This document shows positions 1 to 5,285 of a stretch of DNA of 5,614 bases, piece by piece; position 1 is the stretch's first letter, and the number at the start of each line of letters is the position of its first letter. The stretch lies in contig JAPUIL010000311.1 in assembly GCA_027297085.1 (NCBI GenBank), positions 1 through 5,614 of the forward strand, written 5' to 3'. Below the pieces are notes generated by a model, which did not search any database, was not told the origin of the DNA, and saw only the letters and a list, made by a program, of their open reading frames with translations. Position numbers and translations under genes: made by a program. This DNA is from Verrucomicrobiota bacterium. Its GTDB lineage: Bacteria; Verrucomicrobiota; Verrucomicrobiia; Opitutales; UBA2995.

Positions 1-25
1 TTCTACCTTCTGCCTTCTGCTTTCC
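1..25. repeat. Short tandem 7-bp repeat, cut by the window edge
   Basis: Three consecutive 7-mers follow the pattern TTCTRCY: TTCTACC at 1-7, TTCTGCC at 8-14 and TTCTGCT at 15-21. A partial TTCC follows at 22-25. On the minus strand, which carries the upstream genes, the tract is purine-rich (GAAGGCAGAA type). It starts seven bases past the stop codon of the FmdB-like gene, so it lies in that gene's 3' flank. The array may continue beyond base 1. No function can be read from it. It resembles in style the purine-rich 9-mer array at 5152-5178 but does not share its sequence. Confidence 0.6.
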
Positions 26-31
26 AAATCT

Positions 32-358
32 CTACCCCAAGTTCTTACGGATCGCATCCGTATTCAACGTCGAGGGCAGGTTCTTATTGGTCCCAGCCGT
101 TTTGTGATACTTACCAGTGAGTTTATCTTTCTCGTATTTGGTAAAGCCGGCTTTCTCCACGTTCTTGTTATCCAGTTTTTTCTCTGTGCCACCGGTGGTA
201 TGTTTCAGACCTAGGTTTGGGGCATGCATCACCTTGACCACTTTTTCCCCTGTCTCGGGATGGATGGCCAGTTGCTCTTCCGACATAGATTGATTGACTT
301 CAAAAAAATCACCTTTTGAGCCATCCTCATGGATGATGCGGTAAGTATAAACGGGCAT
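32..358 (-). CDS. FmdB-like small regulatory protein lacking the zinc-ribbon cysteines
   Basis: The 108-residue protein opens with MPVYTYR, followed by FFEVNQSMSEEQL. This matches the FmdB family pattern, in which MPxYEYxCxxCG precedes an FExxQSM segment and a CPxCGGKV turn. Here the equivalent turn is HPETGEKVVKV at about residues 33-43. No cysteine occurs anywhere in the protein, so the usual four-cysteine zinc site is gone. The second half (about 60-108) is lysine-rich and hydrophilic (AGFTKYEKDKLTGKYHKTAG) with no membrane segment. FmdB proteins are small putative regulators of poorly known function. The start lies 18 bases after the GTPase stop codon on the same strand, so cotranscription is likely. 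No SD site precedes the ATG, which suggests coupling to the upstream gene. Family membership rests on the N-terminal motif only; the molecular role is unknown. Confidence 0.7.
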   Translation of the reverse strand: MPVYTYRIIHEDGSKGDFFEVNQSMSEEQLAIHPETGEKVVKVMHAPNLGLKHTTGGTEKKLDNKNVEKAGFTKYEKDKLTGKYHKTAGTNKNLPSTLNTDAIRKNLG

Positions 359-376
359 AAGTGGGTAGGTTGGAAG

Positions 377-1621
377 TTAAGAAAAATCTTCGGCTTGAAG
401 TAAGCAGCCGTCAAGTTCGCTTCGAATAGAAACCTCGTCCATGCCTATACCAATAAAAACAATCTCCTGCCGGCGGTCACCAAAGGGATCTTGCCAGCTT
501 CGCTCGACTTCCTCTGGAAACTGGTCCCGTTTCACTTGACCTTTCTCAAACCGAGTGGCCCACCAATCACCAATGAAATCGCAACGATTTACATCCCCTG
601 CCACCGAAACAAGCGCCACCTGATCTGCCCGCTCAGCTATCCAGGCAAATCCCTTCACTCTTAATACGCCCGAATGAGATTTCTCCAAAAAACGGCTGAG
701 TAAGGCTGCTTTAAAAGGAATCCGGCCGCGGTAAATAAAAGTCTTCAAACCATATTTGGTGGAAAAGTCAGACTCGGAGTCCGAGGAGGTTGATGTAAAA
801 GATGCGGGATTCATTATATTCGAACCAGTAGAAACATCCTGAGGTTGAAATCGTGACGCAGTGGATTCTTTGTCCCCCTCGAGTTCTTGCATCCACCGTG
901 GAGCACCAATCGTGTCTTCCATCTTGAAAGCGCGACTGTTTAAAAGCGCCTGAACATCTGTTTTACTTTGTGTAACCAATAGACTTTGAGCGCGTGGGTT
1001 TAATCCGGCGACAATGCCCAGCAAGCGAGCACCATCCTCTTCGTTTAACAAATCCCTTTTATTGAGAAGAATAATATCCGCGCATTCGATCTGCTCCACC
1101 ATCAACTCAAAAACGGGTTGCTCTTCGTTGGGCCGAATAAGTTCTCCACTTGTATCCGAAGTATGGATGCGCTTCCATTCCTTCATAAACAATGCCCCGT
1201 CTATTACTGTTACCAAAGCATTAAGCGGCGCGATATCGGCGATGGTCTTTCCAAACAGATCCTGAGCGAAAAAAGCCTGCAGCACTTGGGTTGGTTCCGC
1301 CACACCACTGGCTTCAATCACTATATGATCCGCCCCACTCGATTTGACTAACTCCTCCACGGCTTCGGCGAGATCACCCTGAATAGAACAACAGATACAT
1401 CCGTTGGATAGTTCCACCATTTGGGTGGCAGAATCGTCCAGTTCCTTGAGTTGAGTTTTTACCAAGGTAGCATCCACATTGATCTCCCCTACGTCGTTGA
1501 CCAGCAAGGCAAGTTTCATATCACCACACTCGGACAACATCCGGTTCAGCAGCGTGGTTTTACCAGAGCCTAAAAATCCAGAAAGAAGCGTAACAGGTAC
1601 GGGAGTTGGTTGTGATTTCAT
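377..1621 (-). CDS. COG0523 (CobW/YciC/ZagA-type) GTPase, putative zinc metallochaperone
   Basis: The 414-residue cytosolic P-loop GTPase carries the COG0523 signatures in order. These are Walker A GFLGSGKT (15-22), the metal-binding CxCC motif in NGCICC (C75, C77, C78), the VIEASGVAEP segment (101-110) and the guanine-specificity motif NKRD (187-190). The CobW C-terminal domain runs from about 290, with KTFIYRGRIPF, GVLRVKGFAWIA, GDWWA and a GDRRQEIVFIG block near the end. The WWA and GDRRQE features are typical of the YciC/ZagA/ZigA branch, whose members are linked to zinc handling; a cobalamin role is less likely because no cobalamin genes are nearby. An odd point is the linker at about 250-290: it is Ser/Thr/Asp-rich (TSTSSDSESDFS) and not the histidine-rich stretch common in the family. 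It is the first gene of a probable pair with the FmdB-like gene. No clear SD site is seen before the ATG. Confidence 0.9.
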   Translation of the reverse strand: MKSQPTPVPVTLLSGFLGSGKTTLLNRMLSECGDMKLALLVNDVGEINVDATLVKTQLKELDDSATQMVELSNGCICCSIQGDLAEAVEELVKSSGADHIVIEASGVAEPTQVLQAFFAQDLFGKTIADIAPLNALVTVIDGALFMKEWKRIHTSDTSGELIRPNEEQPVFELMVEQIECADIILLNKRDLLNEEDGARLLGIVAGLNPRAQSLLVTQSKTDVQALLNSRAFKMEDTIGAPRWMQELEGDKESTASRFQPQDVSTGSNIMNPASFTSTSSDSESDFSTKYGLKTFIYRGRIPFKAALLSRFLEKSHSGVLRVKGFAWIAERADQVALVSVAGDVNRCDFIGDWWATRFEKGQVKRDQFPEEVERSWQDPFGDRRQEIVFIGIGMDEVSIRSELDGCLLQAEDFS

Positions 1622-1636
1622 TAGGATTATTTCTGA

Positions 1637-1664
1637 GTTAGAAAACCTGGAGCCACGCCGTCAA
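1637..1664 (-). promoter_or_regulatory. Weak sigma70-like promoter candidate for the COG0523 gene
   Basis: On the minus strand, TTGACG (1659-1664) matches the -35 consensus at five of six bases. After a 16-base spacer, TCTAAC (1637-1642) matches the -10 consensus at four of six. The transcript would start a few bases downstream and leave a very short leader before the ATG at 1621. The spacer is one base short of optimal and the -10 is poor, so this is only a candidate. Confidence 0.25.
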
Positions 1665-1828
1665 CGTAGATGGGCAATATTTACTGTAAAGTTGGAAAAT
1701 CATCCAGGCGCGATGGGGAAAATTTACCAATCGATCTTTCTTCACAATAAACCAAATTCCTAATCGGTTGATGCTCCGCAGGATACAAATTTTGCTCTTT
1801 TTGGCAGAAAACCTGCAATAGAGTACCT

Positions 1829-1846
1829 CGGAATGAGATCATTCCG
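1829..1846. promoter_or_regulatory. Perfect 8+2+8 palindrome, candidate operator
   Basis: CGGAATGAGATCATTCCG reads as two perfectly complementary 8-base arms (CGGAATGA and TCATTCCG) around a GA centre. The symmetry ends exactly at these bounds. The size and the two-fold symmetry fit a dimeric repressor or activator site. It lies 103 bases before the Nudix ATG and about 207 bases upstream of the GTPase ATG. In RNA it could also fold as a 7-bp stem with an AGAT loop, directly upstream of the hairpin at 1855-1884. It does not match a zinc (Zur) or iron (Fur) box that I can recall exactly, although AATGA/TCATT half-sites are vaguely Fur-like with the wrong spacing. Confidence 0.45.
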
Positions 1847-1854
1847 CCGCGATA

Positions 1855-1908
1855 GATGCCGGTCCAATAAAGGGGATCGGCATCGTTCTTTATCTTATTG
1901 TTTGATTG
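1855..1908 (+). terminator. 11-bp hairpin with T-rich tail: attenuator or terminator in the Nudix leader
   Basis: Bases 1855-1865 (GATGCCGGTCC) pair with 1874-1884 (GGATCGGCATC) across an 8-base loop. All pairs are Watson-Crick except one G-T (1862/1877). That pair is a tolerated G-U wobble in a plus-strand transcript but an A-C mismatch in a minus-strand one, so the structure favours plus-strand RNA. The 24 bases after the stem hold 15 T (GTTCTTTATCTTATTG onward), making it terminator-like, though the run is interrupted by other bases. With no plus-strand gene upstream in the window, it could be an attenuator in the Nudix 5' leader, the end of a short RNA, or a processing or stability hairpin. 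Confidence 0.45.
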
Positions 1909-1949
1909 TACATCCGGGACAAACAGAGTGAGCGTGGTAAATCGCCTTA

Positions 1950-2504
1950 ATGACTAAGAAAACCAAATACGAAGGTAAGTGGCTGAATTTCTACGAAATA
2001 TCGTTTACCAACTCGGCCGGTGAGCCCGGCGAATGGGAATATGCAGCCAGAATAGGAAGTGAGGGAGCAGCCTGCGTCATTGCCATCAAAGATGAGGCAG
2101 AACCGCAGTTAATACTCATCCGGCAATTCCGCCCGCCCATTGGCAACTATGCCATTGAATTTCCCGCAGGTCTGGTCGATTCAGGCGAGTCCATTGAATC
2201 TGCGGCTCTCCGCGAACTAGAGGAAGAAACCGGCTACACAGGAGATGTTTTACATGTTGGACCTCCCATTTTTAGTTCACCTGGTTTGACGGACGAACAA
2301 GTCTCCCTCGTTACGGTAAAAGTGACAGGCCAAAATGAAACACGCCACGAACCTGACGAAAAGATCGAGGTGCTGACCGTACCATTGAAGGATTTAATGA
2401 AACGCCTTTCGGGGTTTCAAGCTGAAGGAACGGCACTCGATGCCAAACTCTGGTCATTTGCTCAGGGACTCAGTTGGAATTCGCCCGGGGAAGGAGCTAC
2501 CTGA
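1950..2504 (+). CDS. NUDT5-like ADP-ribose / ADP-sugar pyrophosphatase (Nudix hydrolase)
   Basis: The 184-residue protein has a complete Nudix box at 74-96 that fits GX5EX7REUXEEXGU exactly: G74, E80, R88-E89, E92-E93 and G95. These glutamates bind the catalytic Mg2+. Around it are hallmarks of the ADP-ribose pyrophosphatase group: EGKW near the N-terminus (8-11), RQFRPPIGNYAIEFPAG (58-74) and SSPGLTDE (109-116). These closely follow human NUDT5. The expected reaction is ADP-ribose or ADP-sugar to AMP plus ribose- or sugar-phosphate in the cytosol, clearing NAD-derived ADP-ribose. The start is well fixed: an in-frame TAA sits at 1938-1940 and ATG 1950 is the first canonical start after it. 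No SD site is seen. The gene converges on the phosphorylase gene, 45 bases away, and has a structured upstream region. Exact substrate preference cannot be decided from sequence. Confidence 0.92.
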   Translation: MTKKTKYEGKWLNFYEISFTNSAGEPGEWEYAARIGSEGAACVIAIKDEAEPQLILIRQFRPPIGNYAIEFPAGLVDSGESIESAALRELEEETGYTGDVLHVGPPIFSSPGLTDEQVSLVTVKVTGQNETRHEPDEKIEVLTVPLKDLMKRLSGFQAEGTALDAKLWSFAQGLSWNSPGEGAT

Positions 2505-2549
2505 AAGCCCCGAAGTTGTGCTTCTACCAAATTAGATTTCAAATGATAA

Positions 2550-3296
2550 TTATACCTTGGACACAGCGGAAACCAGTAATTCGGTTACACGATGTGCATT
2601 GTCCATAAACACTTTAAGGACTTGTTCCCATTCAACGGGTTCTTCGTCTTCTTTCCAACAGTCGTAATCAGTGCTCATGGCCACAGCGGCGTAAGGAATT
2701 TCAGCTTCCTTTGCAAGTGCCGCCTCGGTAGCGATAGTCATATTGATTACATCGGCACCCCAGGCACGGAACATATGTGATTCGGCCTTGGTTGAAAACC
2801 GCGGACCCTCAATGGAAATGACCGTTCCTGTTGGATGGTAGGCAAAACTCAATTCCTTTGCCGCCGCTAAGAAACAATCCCTGAGCTCTGCCGAAAACGG
2901 TTCCGCCGTGGAAACGTGGATCGGAGATCCAGGCACAAATTTATCGTAGAAAGTGTTTATACGGTGTCGTGAAAAATCAATAAACTGGTCCAGGATAACA
3001 AAATCCCCCGGCTTGATCGCTTCCTGCAATGATCCGACTGCGGTTGTCACCAAGATATGGGTACATCCCAGCTCTTTGAAAGCCCATATATTGGCCCGAA
3101 AATTTACCTGGCTCGGAGGAATGGTGTGCCCAATACCATGCCGGGCCAGCAGTACTACCTCGCGACCCGCAATAATACCCTGTTTTAATACAGAGGAGGT
3201 TGCCCCGTAAGGAGTATCCAGGGTCAGTTCTTCCACCTCTTTTAACAAATCTGGATTGTCCAAGCCACTACCGCCAATGATACCGATTTTTGCCAT
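2550..3296 (-). CDS. mtnP: S-methyl-5'-thioadenosine phosphorylase
   Basis: The 248-residue protein belongs to the PNP/MTAP family. It should convert methylthioadenosine (from polyamine synthesis and related SAM-consuming reactions) plus phosphate to adenine and methylthioribose-1-phosphate. Visible motifs include GGSG (8-11), the phosphate-binding RHG (52-54), TTAVGSL (84-90) and the IEGPRFSTKAES block (162-173). Also present are NMT (185-187) and STDYDCWKE (208-216). D210 and D212 correspond to the two Asp residues that select a 6-amino purine in human MTAP, arguing for adenine rather than hypoxanthine or guanine specificity. It is about 35 residues shorter than human MTAP, lacking the C-terminal tail, and T190 replaces the usual Pro in NMTxxPE. 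It lies 89 bases downstream of trpF on the same strand, so cotranscription is possible but not certain. No SD site is evident. Confidence 0.93.
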   Translation of the reverse strand: MAKIGIIGGSGLDNPDLLKEVEELTLDTPYGATSSVLKQGIIAGREVVLLARHGIGHTIPPSQVNFRANIWAFKELGCTHILVTTAVGSLQEAIKPGDFVILDQFIDFSRHRINTFYDKFVPGSPIHVSTAEPFSAELRDCFLAAAKELSFAYHPTGTVISIEGPRFSTKAESHMFRAWGADVINMTIATEAALAKEAEIPYAAVAMSTDYDCWKEDEEPVEWEQVLKVFMDNAHRVTELLVSAVSKV

Positions 3297-3385
3297 ACTA
3301 TTTGAATTCTAGAGTTACGTTTTTAAAACCCAATACTTGCGACCAAACCCGAAATGACAAGCCCGGGTTATCGTCTCCACAGCTT

Positions 3386-4024
3386 CTACGCCTGCAGCTT
3401 GTTGAAAAATGCTTTAAGTTTTTCCGGACTCTTTTTACCCGAGCTTTCCTCTAATCCACTATTGGCGTCCACAGTTTGTGGATCCGCAAGTAAGATGGCA
3501 TCTCCGATATTTTCAGGATTCAGACCACCAGCCAGAATCCACGAAACTTCCGGGTAATCGGACTTGAGCTGTTTGAAACCAGCCCAATCACCGGTCTTAC
3601 CACTGCCGCCAAATCCCTCCTTCTGGTACGTATCCACTAAAAAGGTACCGGCATATTGAAAAAGCGACTCGGGAAACAAACTACCGGGCGGAAGTTTGGG
3701 AGCCAACCACAAGCGGTGCTGACCCACGGCCTGAGACAACTCACTTAGATAATCGTCATCGTGAATTTCTGAAAAATGAACCTGGAAAAAGTCAAACCCC
3801 GCATTTATCTGCTGATTTATCGACTCCAGATTCGGCCGCACGTTTACAGCCACACGAAAACAGTCCGGCAAGGTGTTCTTTAGTTCCAGGTATTGCTCAA
3901 GGGAAATCACGCGTGGAGACTTTGGGTAAAAGATAAAACCCAAGTACGTCGCACCGAGAGATACCGCTAAGCGTGCGTCTTCTTCTCTAGTAATCCCACA
4001 GATCTTAACCCCTGGTTTTTTCAT
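3386..4024 (-). CDS. trpF: Phosphoribosylanthranilate isomerase
   Basis: The 212-residue (beta/alpha)8 enzyme performs the Amadori rearrangement of N-(5'-phosphoribosyl)anthranilate to CdRP in tryptophan synthesis. The family landmarks are present. KICGIT (7-12) contains the catalytic Cys (C9). LVDT (129-132) provides the catalytic Asp (D131). GGSGKTGDW (139-147) and LAGGLNPENI (164-173) form phosphate-binding loops, and VDANSGLEESSGKK (185-198) ends the barrel. The usual QLHGDE segment is altered to FQVHFSEIHDD (80-90), a variant but not a loss of catalytic residues. Its ATG overlaps the aminotransferase stop codon as ATGA, and the only purine stretch (GAGGG) abuts the ATG too closely for normal SD use. 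Translation is therefore probably coupled. No other trp gene is in view, so trpF is separated from its pathway partners here. Confidence 0.95.
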   Translation of the reverse strand: MKKPGVKICGITREEDARLAVSLGATYLGFIFYPKSPRVISLEQYLELKNTLPDCFRVAVNVRPNLESINQQINAGFDFFQVHFSEIHDDDYLSELSQAVGQHRLWLAPKLPPGSLFPESLFQYAGTFLVDTYQKEGFGGSGKTGDWAGFKQLKSDYPEVSWILAGGLNPENIGDAILLADPQTVDANSGLEESSGKKSPEKLKAFFNKLQA

Positions 4025-5121
4025 CCCTCAAAAGCGTTAAAGGTCGCGATCACGTAATCCACCTGCTCGTCCGAAAGTTCCGGATAAATGGGCAGATTGA
4101 TGATCTCCCGGCACGTCTGCTCCACAACTGGAAAATCGCCTTCCTTATAATCAAGGCTCTCATACACAGGTTGAATGTGCAAAGGCCGCGGATAAAACAA
4201 GCCCGTAGCCACGTCATGGTCAGTCAAATGCTTTACTAAAGCATCCCGTTGGGGATGACATATTGAAAATTGATGATATACACTGGCCGCATCAGCTACA
4301 ACCGGAGGCAAACGCAGATCTTCCAGTTTCAAGCCTGCTAAATATTTTGCAGCAATAGCACGGCGTCGCTCAGTCCATTCCTCGAGATGTTTCAACTTCA
4401 CATTCAGTAAGGCGCCCGCGAAACCTTCCATTCGGTAATTGTAACCCACATCCGAATACGTATAGCGATCCGGCATGGCGTGGTTTCGAAGTAACCGGAA
4501 TTGATCCACCATTTCCTGATGCTTGGAAACACACAGTCCACCCTCGGTAAGACCGCCCAGGTTCTTAGTCGGATAAAATGAAAAAGCGCCACAATCGCCC
4601 ACTAATCCGGTTGGTTTACCTTTGTAAGTGGCGAGGTGCGATTGAGCACAGTCCTCAATCAGTTTGAGATTATATTTTTCGGCTAAATCAACAAATTCGT
4701 CCATGGGAGCCGGTTGTCCAAACAGGTGAACGACCACAATGGCTTTTGTCTTCTCCGTGATGACCGCTTCCACTTTTTCAGGATCGAGATTGTAATTATT
4801 GGAATCTATATCGGCAAATACCGGAATAGCTTTCTCGTAGTTAATACACCACGACGATGCCATGAACGTGAATGGAGTTGTTATGACCTCATCTCTCGGA
4901 GACACACCGCAAGCCCGCACACACAAATGTAGCGCTGATGTGCCACTATTTATACCCACCGCCTCATCGGCCCCCATCATGGCAGCATAAGCCTTTTCGA
5001 AACGGTCAACTTGTGCGCCTAAAATAAACTGCCCGGAATCAAGTGTTTCTTCCAACGCCGCCATTAACTCCGGCTTTAATTTCTGGTGCGTCTCGTGAAA
5101 ATTTAAAAAAGGTACGTTCAT
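4021..5121 (-). CDS. DegT/DnrJ/EryC1/StrS family PLP-dependent aminotransferase (sugar aminotransferase)
   Basis: The 366-residue fold-type I PLP enzyme is full length for the family. Key elements are GTSAL (60-64) for PLP phosphate contact, and TTPFTFMASSW (81-91). HLFGQPAPMD (132-141) and IEDCAQSH (155-162), with the pyridine-nitrogen Asp D157, follow. SFYPTKNLGG (181-190) carries the Schiff-base Lys K186, and the subunit-interface block YNYRMEGFAGAL spans 227-238. Members usually move an amino group from Glu or Gln to a keto-sugar nucleotide for LPS, glycan or glycoside building. No sugar-nucleotide partner gene lies in the window, so the substrate cannot be named. AGGA at 5130-5133, 8 bases before the ATG, is the best SD site in the window, and a purine-rich triple repeat lies just upstream. 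The stop codon overlaps the trpF start. Confidence 0.92.
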   Translation of the reverse strand: MNVPFLNFHETHQKLKPELMAALEETLDSGQFILGAQVDRFEKAYAAMMGADEAVGINSGTSALHLCVRACGVSPRDEVITTPFTFMASSWCINYEKAIPVFADIDSNNYNLDPEKVEAVITEKTKAIVVVHLFGQPAPMDEFVDLAEKYNLKLIEDCAQSHLATYKGKPTGLVGDCGAFSFYPTKNLGGLTEGGLCVSKHQEMVDQFRLLRNHAMPDRYTYSDVGYNYRMEGFAGALLNVKLKHLEEWTERRRAIAAKYLAGLKLEDLRLPPVVADAASVYHQFSICHPQRDALVKHLTDHDVATGLFYPRPLHIQPVYESLDYKEGDFPVVEQTCREIINLPIYPELSDEQVDYVIATFNAFEG

Positions 5122-5129
5122 AACAAATT

Positions 5130-5133
5130 TCCT
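5130..5133 (-). promoter_or_regulatory. Shine-Dalgarno site of the aminotransferase gene
   Basis: On the minus strand the context GTAGGAAATTTGTTATG places AGGA 8 bases before the ATG at 5121, a good spacing. It supports this start and stands out because the other genes here have no clear SD site. Confidence 0.6.
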
Positions 5134-5151
5134 ACTTTTCCTTTATTTAAA

Positions 5152-5178
5152 TCCTCCTCGTCCTCCTACTCCTCCTCT
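5152..5178 (-). repeat. Triple 9-bp purine repeat with SD-like cores
   Basis: Three adjacent 9-mers (5152-5160, 5161-5169, 5170-5178) each end in AGGAGGA or GGAGGA on the minus strand. They differ only in the leading dinucleotide (CG, GT and AG, reading the copies from low to high coordinate). The array lies 30 to 57 bases upstream of the aminotransferase ATG, after the extended S23 frame. Each copy contains a near-perfect anti-SD complement, but at a distance too great for direct initiation. It may be a ribosome standby region, a slippage-prone simple repeat, or a marker of the S23 gene neighbourhood. Confidence 0.7.
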
Positions 5179-5189
5179 TACATTTCGTT

Positions 5190-5285
5190 TTAGCTGCCAC
5201 TTACATAATCCCCTGAATCTTCGGCCACTGAAAGTTTGTCTTCAAAGTACTGTATCAATTTTGTAAGCATGGAAACAACGGATAT
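5190..5285 (-). pseudogene. Detached C-terminal helix of the S23-like gene (after an in-frame TGA)
   Basis: Reading straight on past the TGA at 5286-5288 gives 31 sense codons and then TAA (5190-5192). The translation begins ISVVSMLTKLIQYFED. This matches the expected fourth helix of S23 proteins, which typically has a form like GK-x-LL-x-RIVSMLTKLI, in exact register with GKEL before the stop. No insertion or deletion is needed, so a single base change (for example TTA to TGA) explains the break. The reading frame is otherwise intact, suggesting a recent nonsense change, a sequencing error or read-through. Confidence 0.7.

Larger units (their letters stand above)
1622..1949. other. Divergent intergenic regulatory region (328 bases)
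   Basis: This region separates the minus-strand GTPase gene from the plus-strand Nudix gene and must hold both promoters. From left to right it contains a weak minus-strand promoter candidate (1637-1664) and a small palindrome TTTACTGTAAA (1680-1690). An imperfect inverted repeat TGGAAAATCATCCA (1693-1706) follows. A 16-codon ORF lies at 1771-1821, a perfect 18-base palindrome at 1829-1846 and a strong hairpin with a T-rich tail at 1855-1908. No tRNA, known riboswitch or convincing longer coding sequence is visible. Confidence 0.7.

Noticed and set aside
1014..1351. Plus-strand open frames inside the COG0523 gene
   Set aside because: They lie antisense to a strongly conserved coding region and show no recognisable motif.
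1680..1706. Zur box before the COG0523 gene (TTTACTGTAAA and TGGAAAATCATCCA)
   Set aside because: Arms of only 5 and 4 bases, and neither fits a known Zur consensus well enough, although the gene type makes zinc control plausible.
2512..2524. GAAG-TTGTG-CTTC hairpin between the convergent Nudix and MTAP genes as a terminator
   Set aside because: Only 4 bp and no T-run on either side.
3297..3334. Promoter for the MTAP gene (TAGAAT at 3306-3311 on the minus strand)
   Set aside because: The -10 is good, but no adequate -35 is present and the start would leave almost no leader.
3346..3369. AACCCG / CGGGTT inverted repeat between trpF and the MTAP gene as a terminator
   Set aside because: A 6-bp stem with a 12-base loop and no T-tract directly after it on the minus strand.
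5152..5178. CRISPR-like array
   Set aside because: Units are 9 bases, directly abutting and without spacers.
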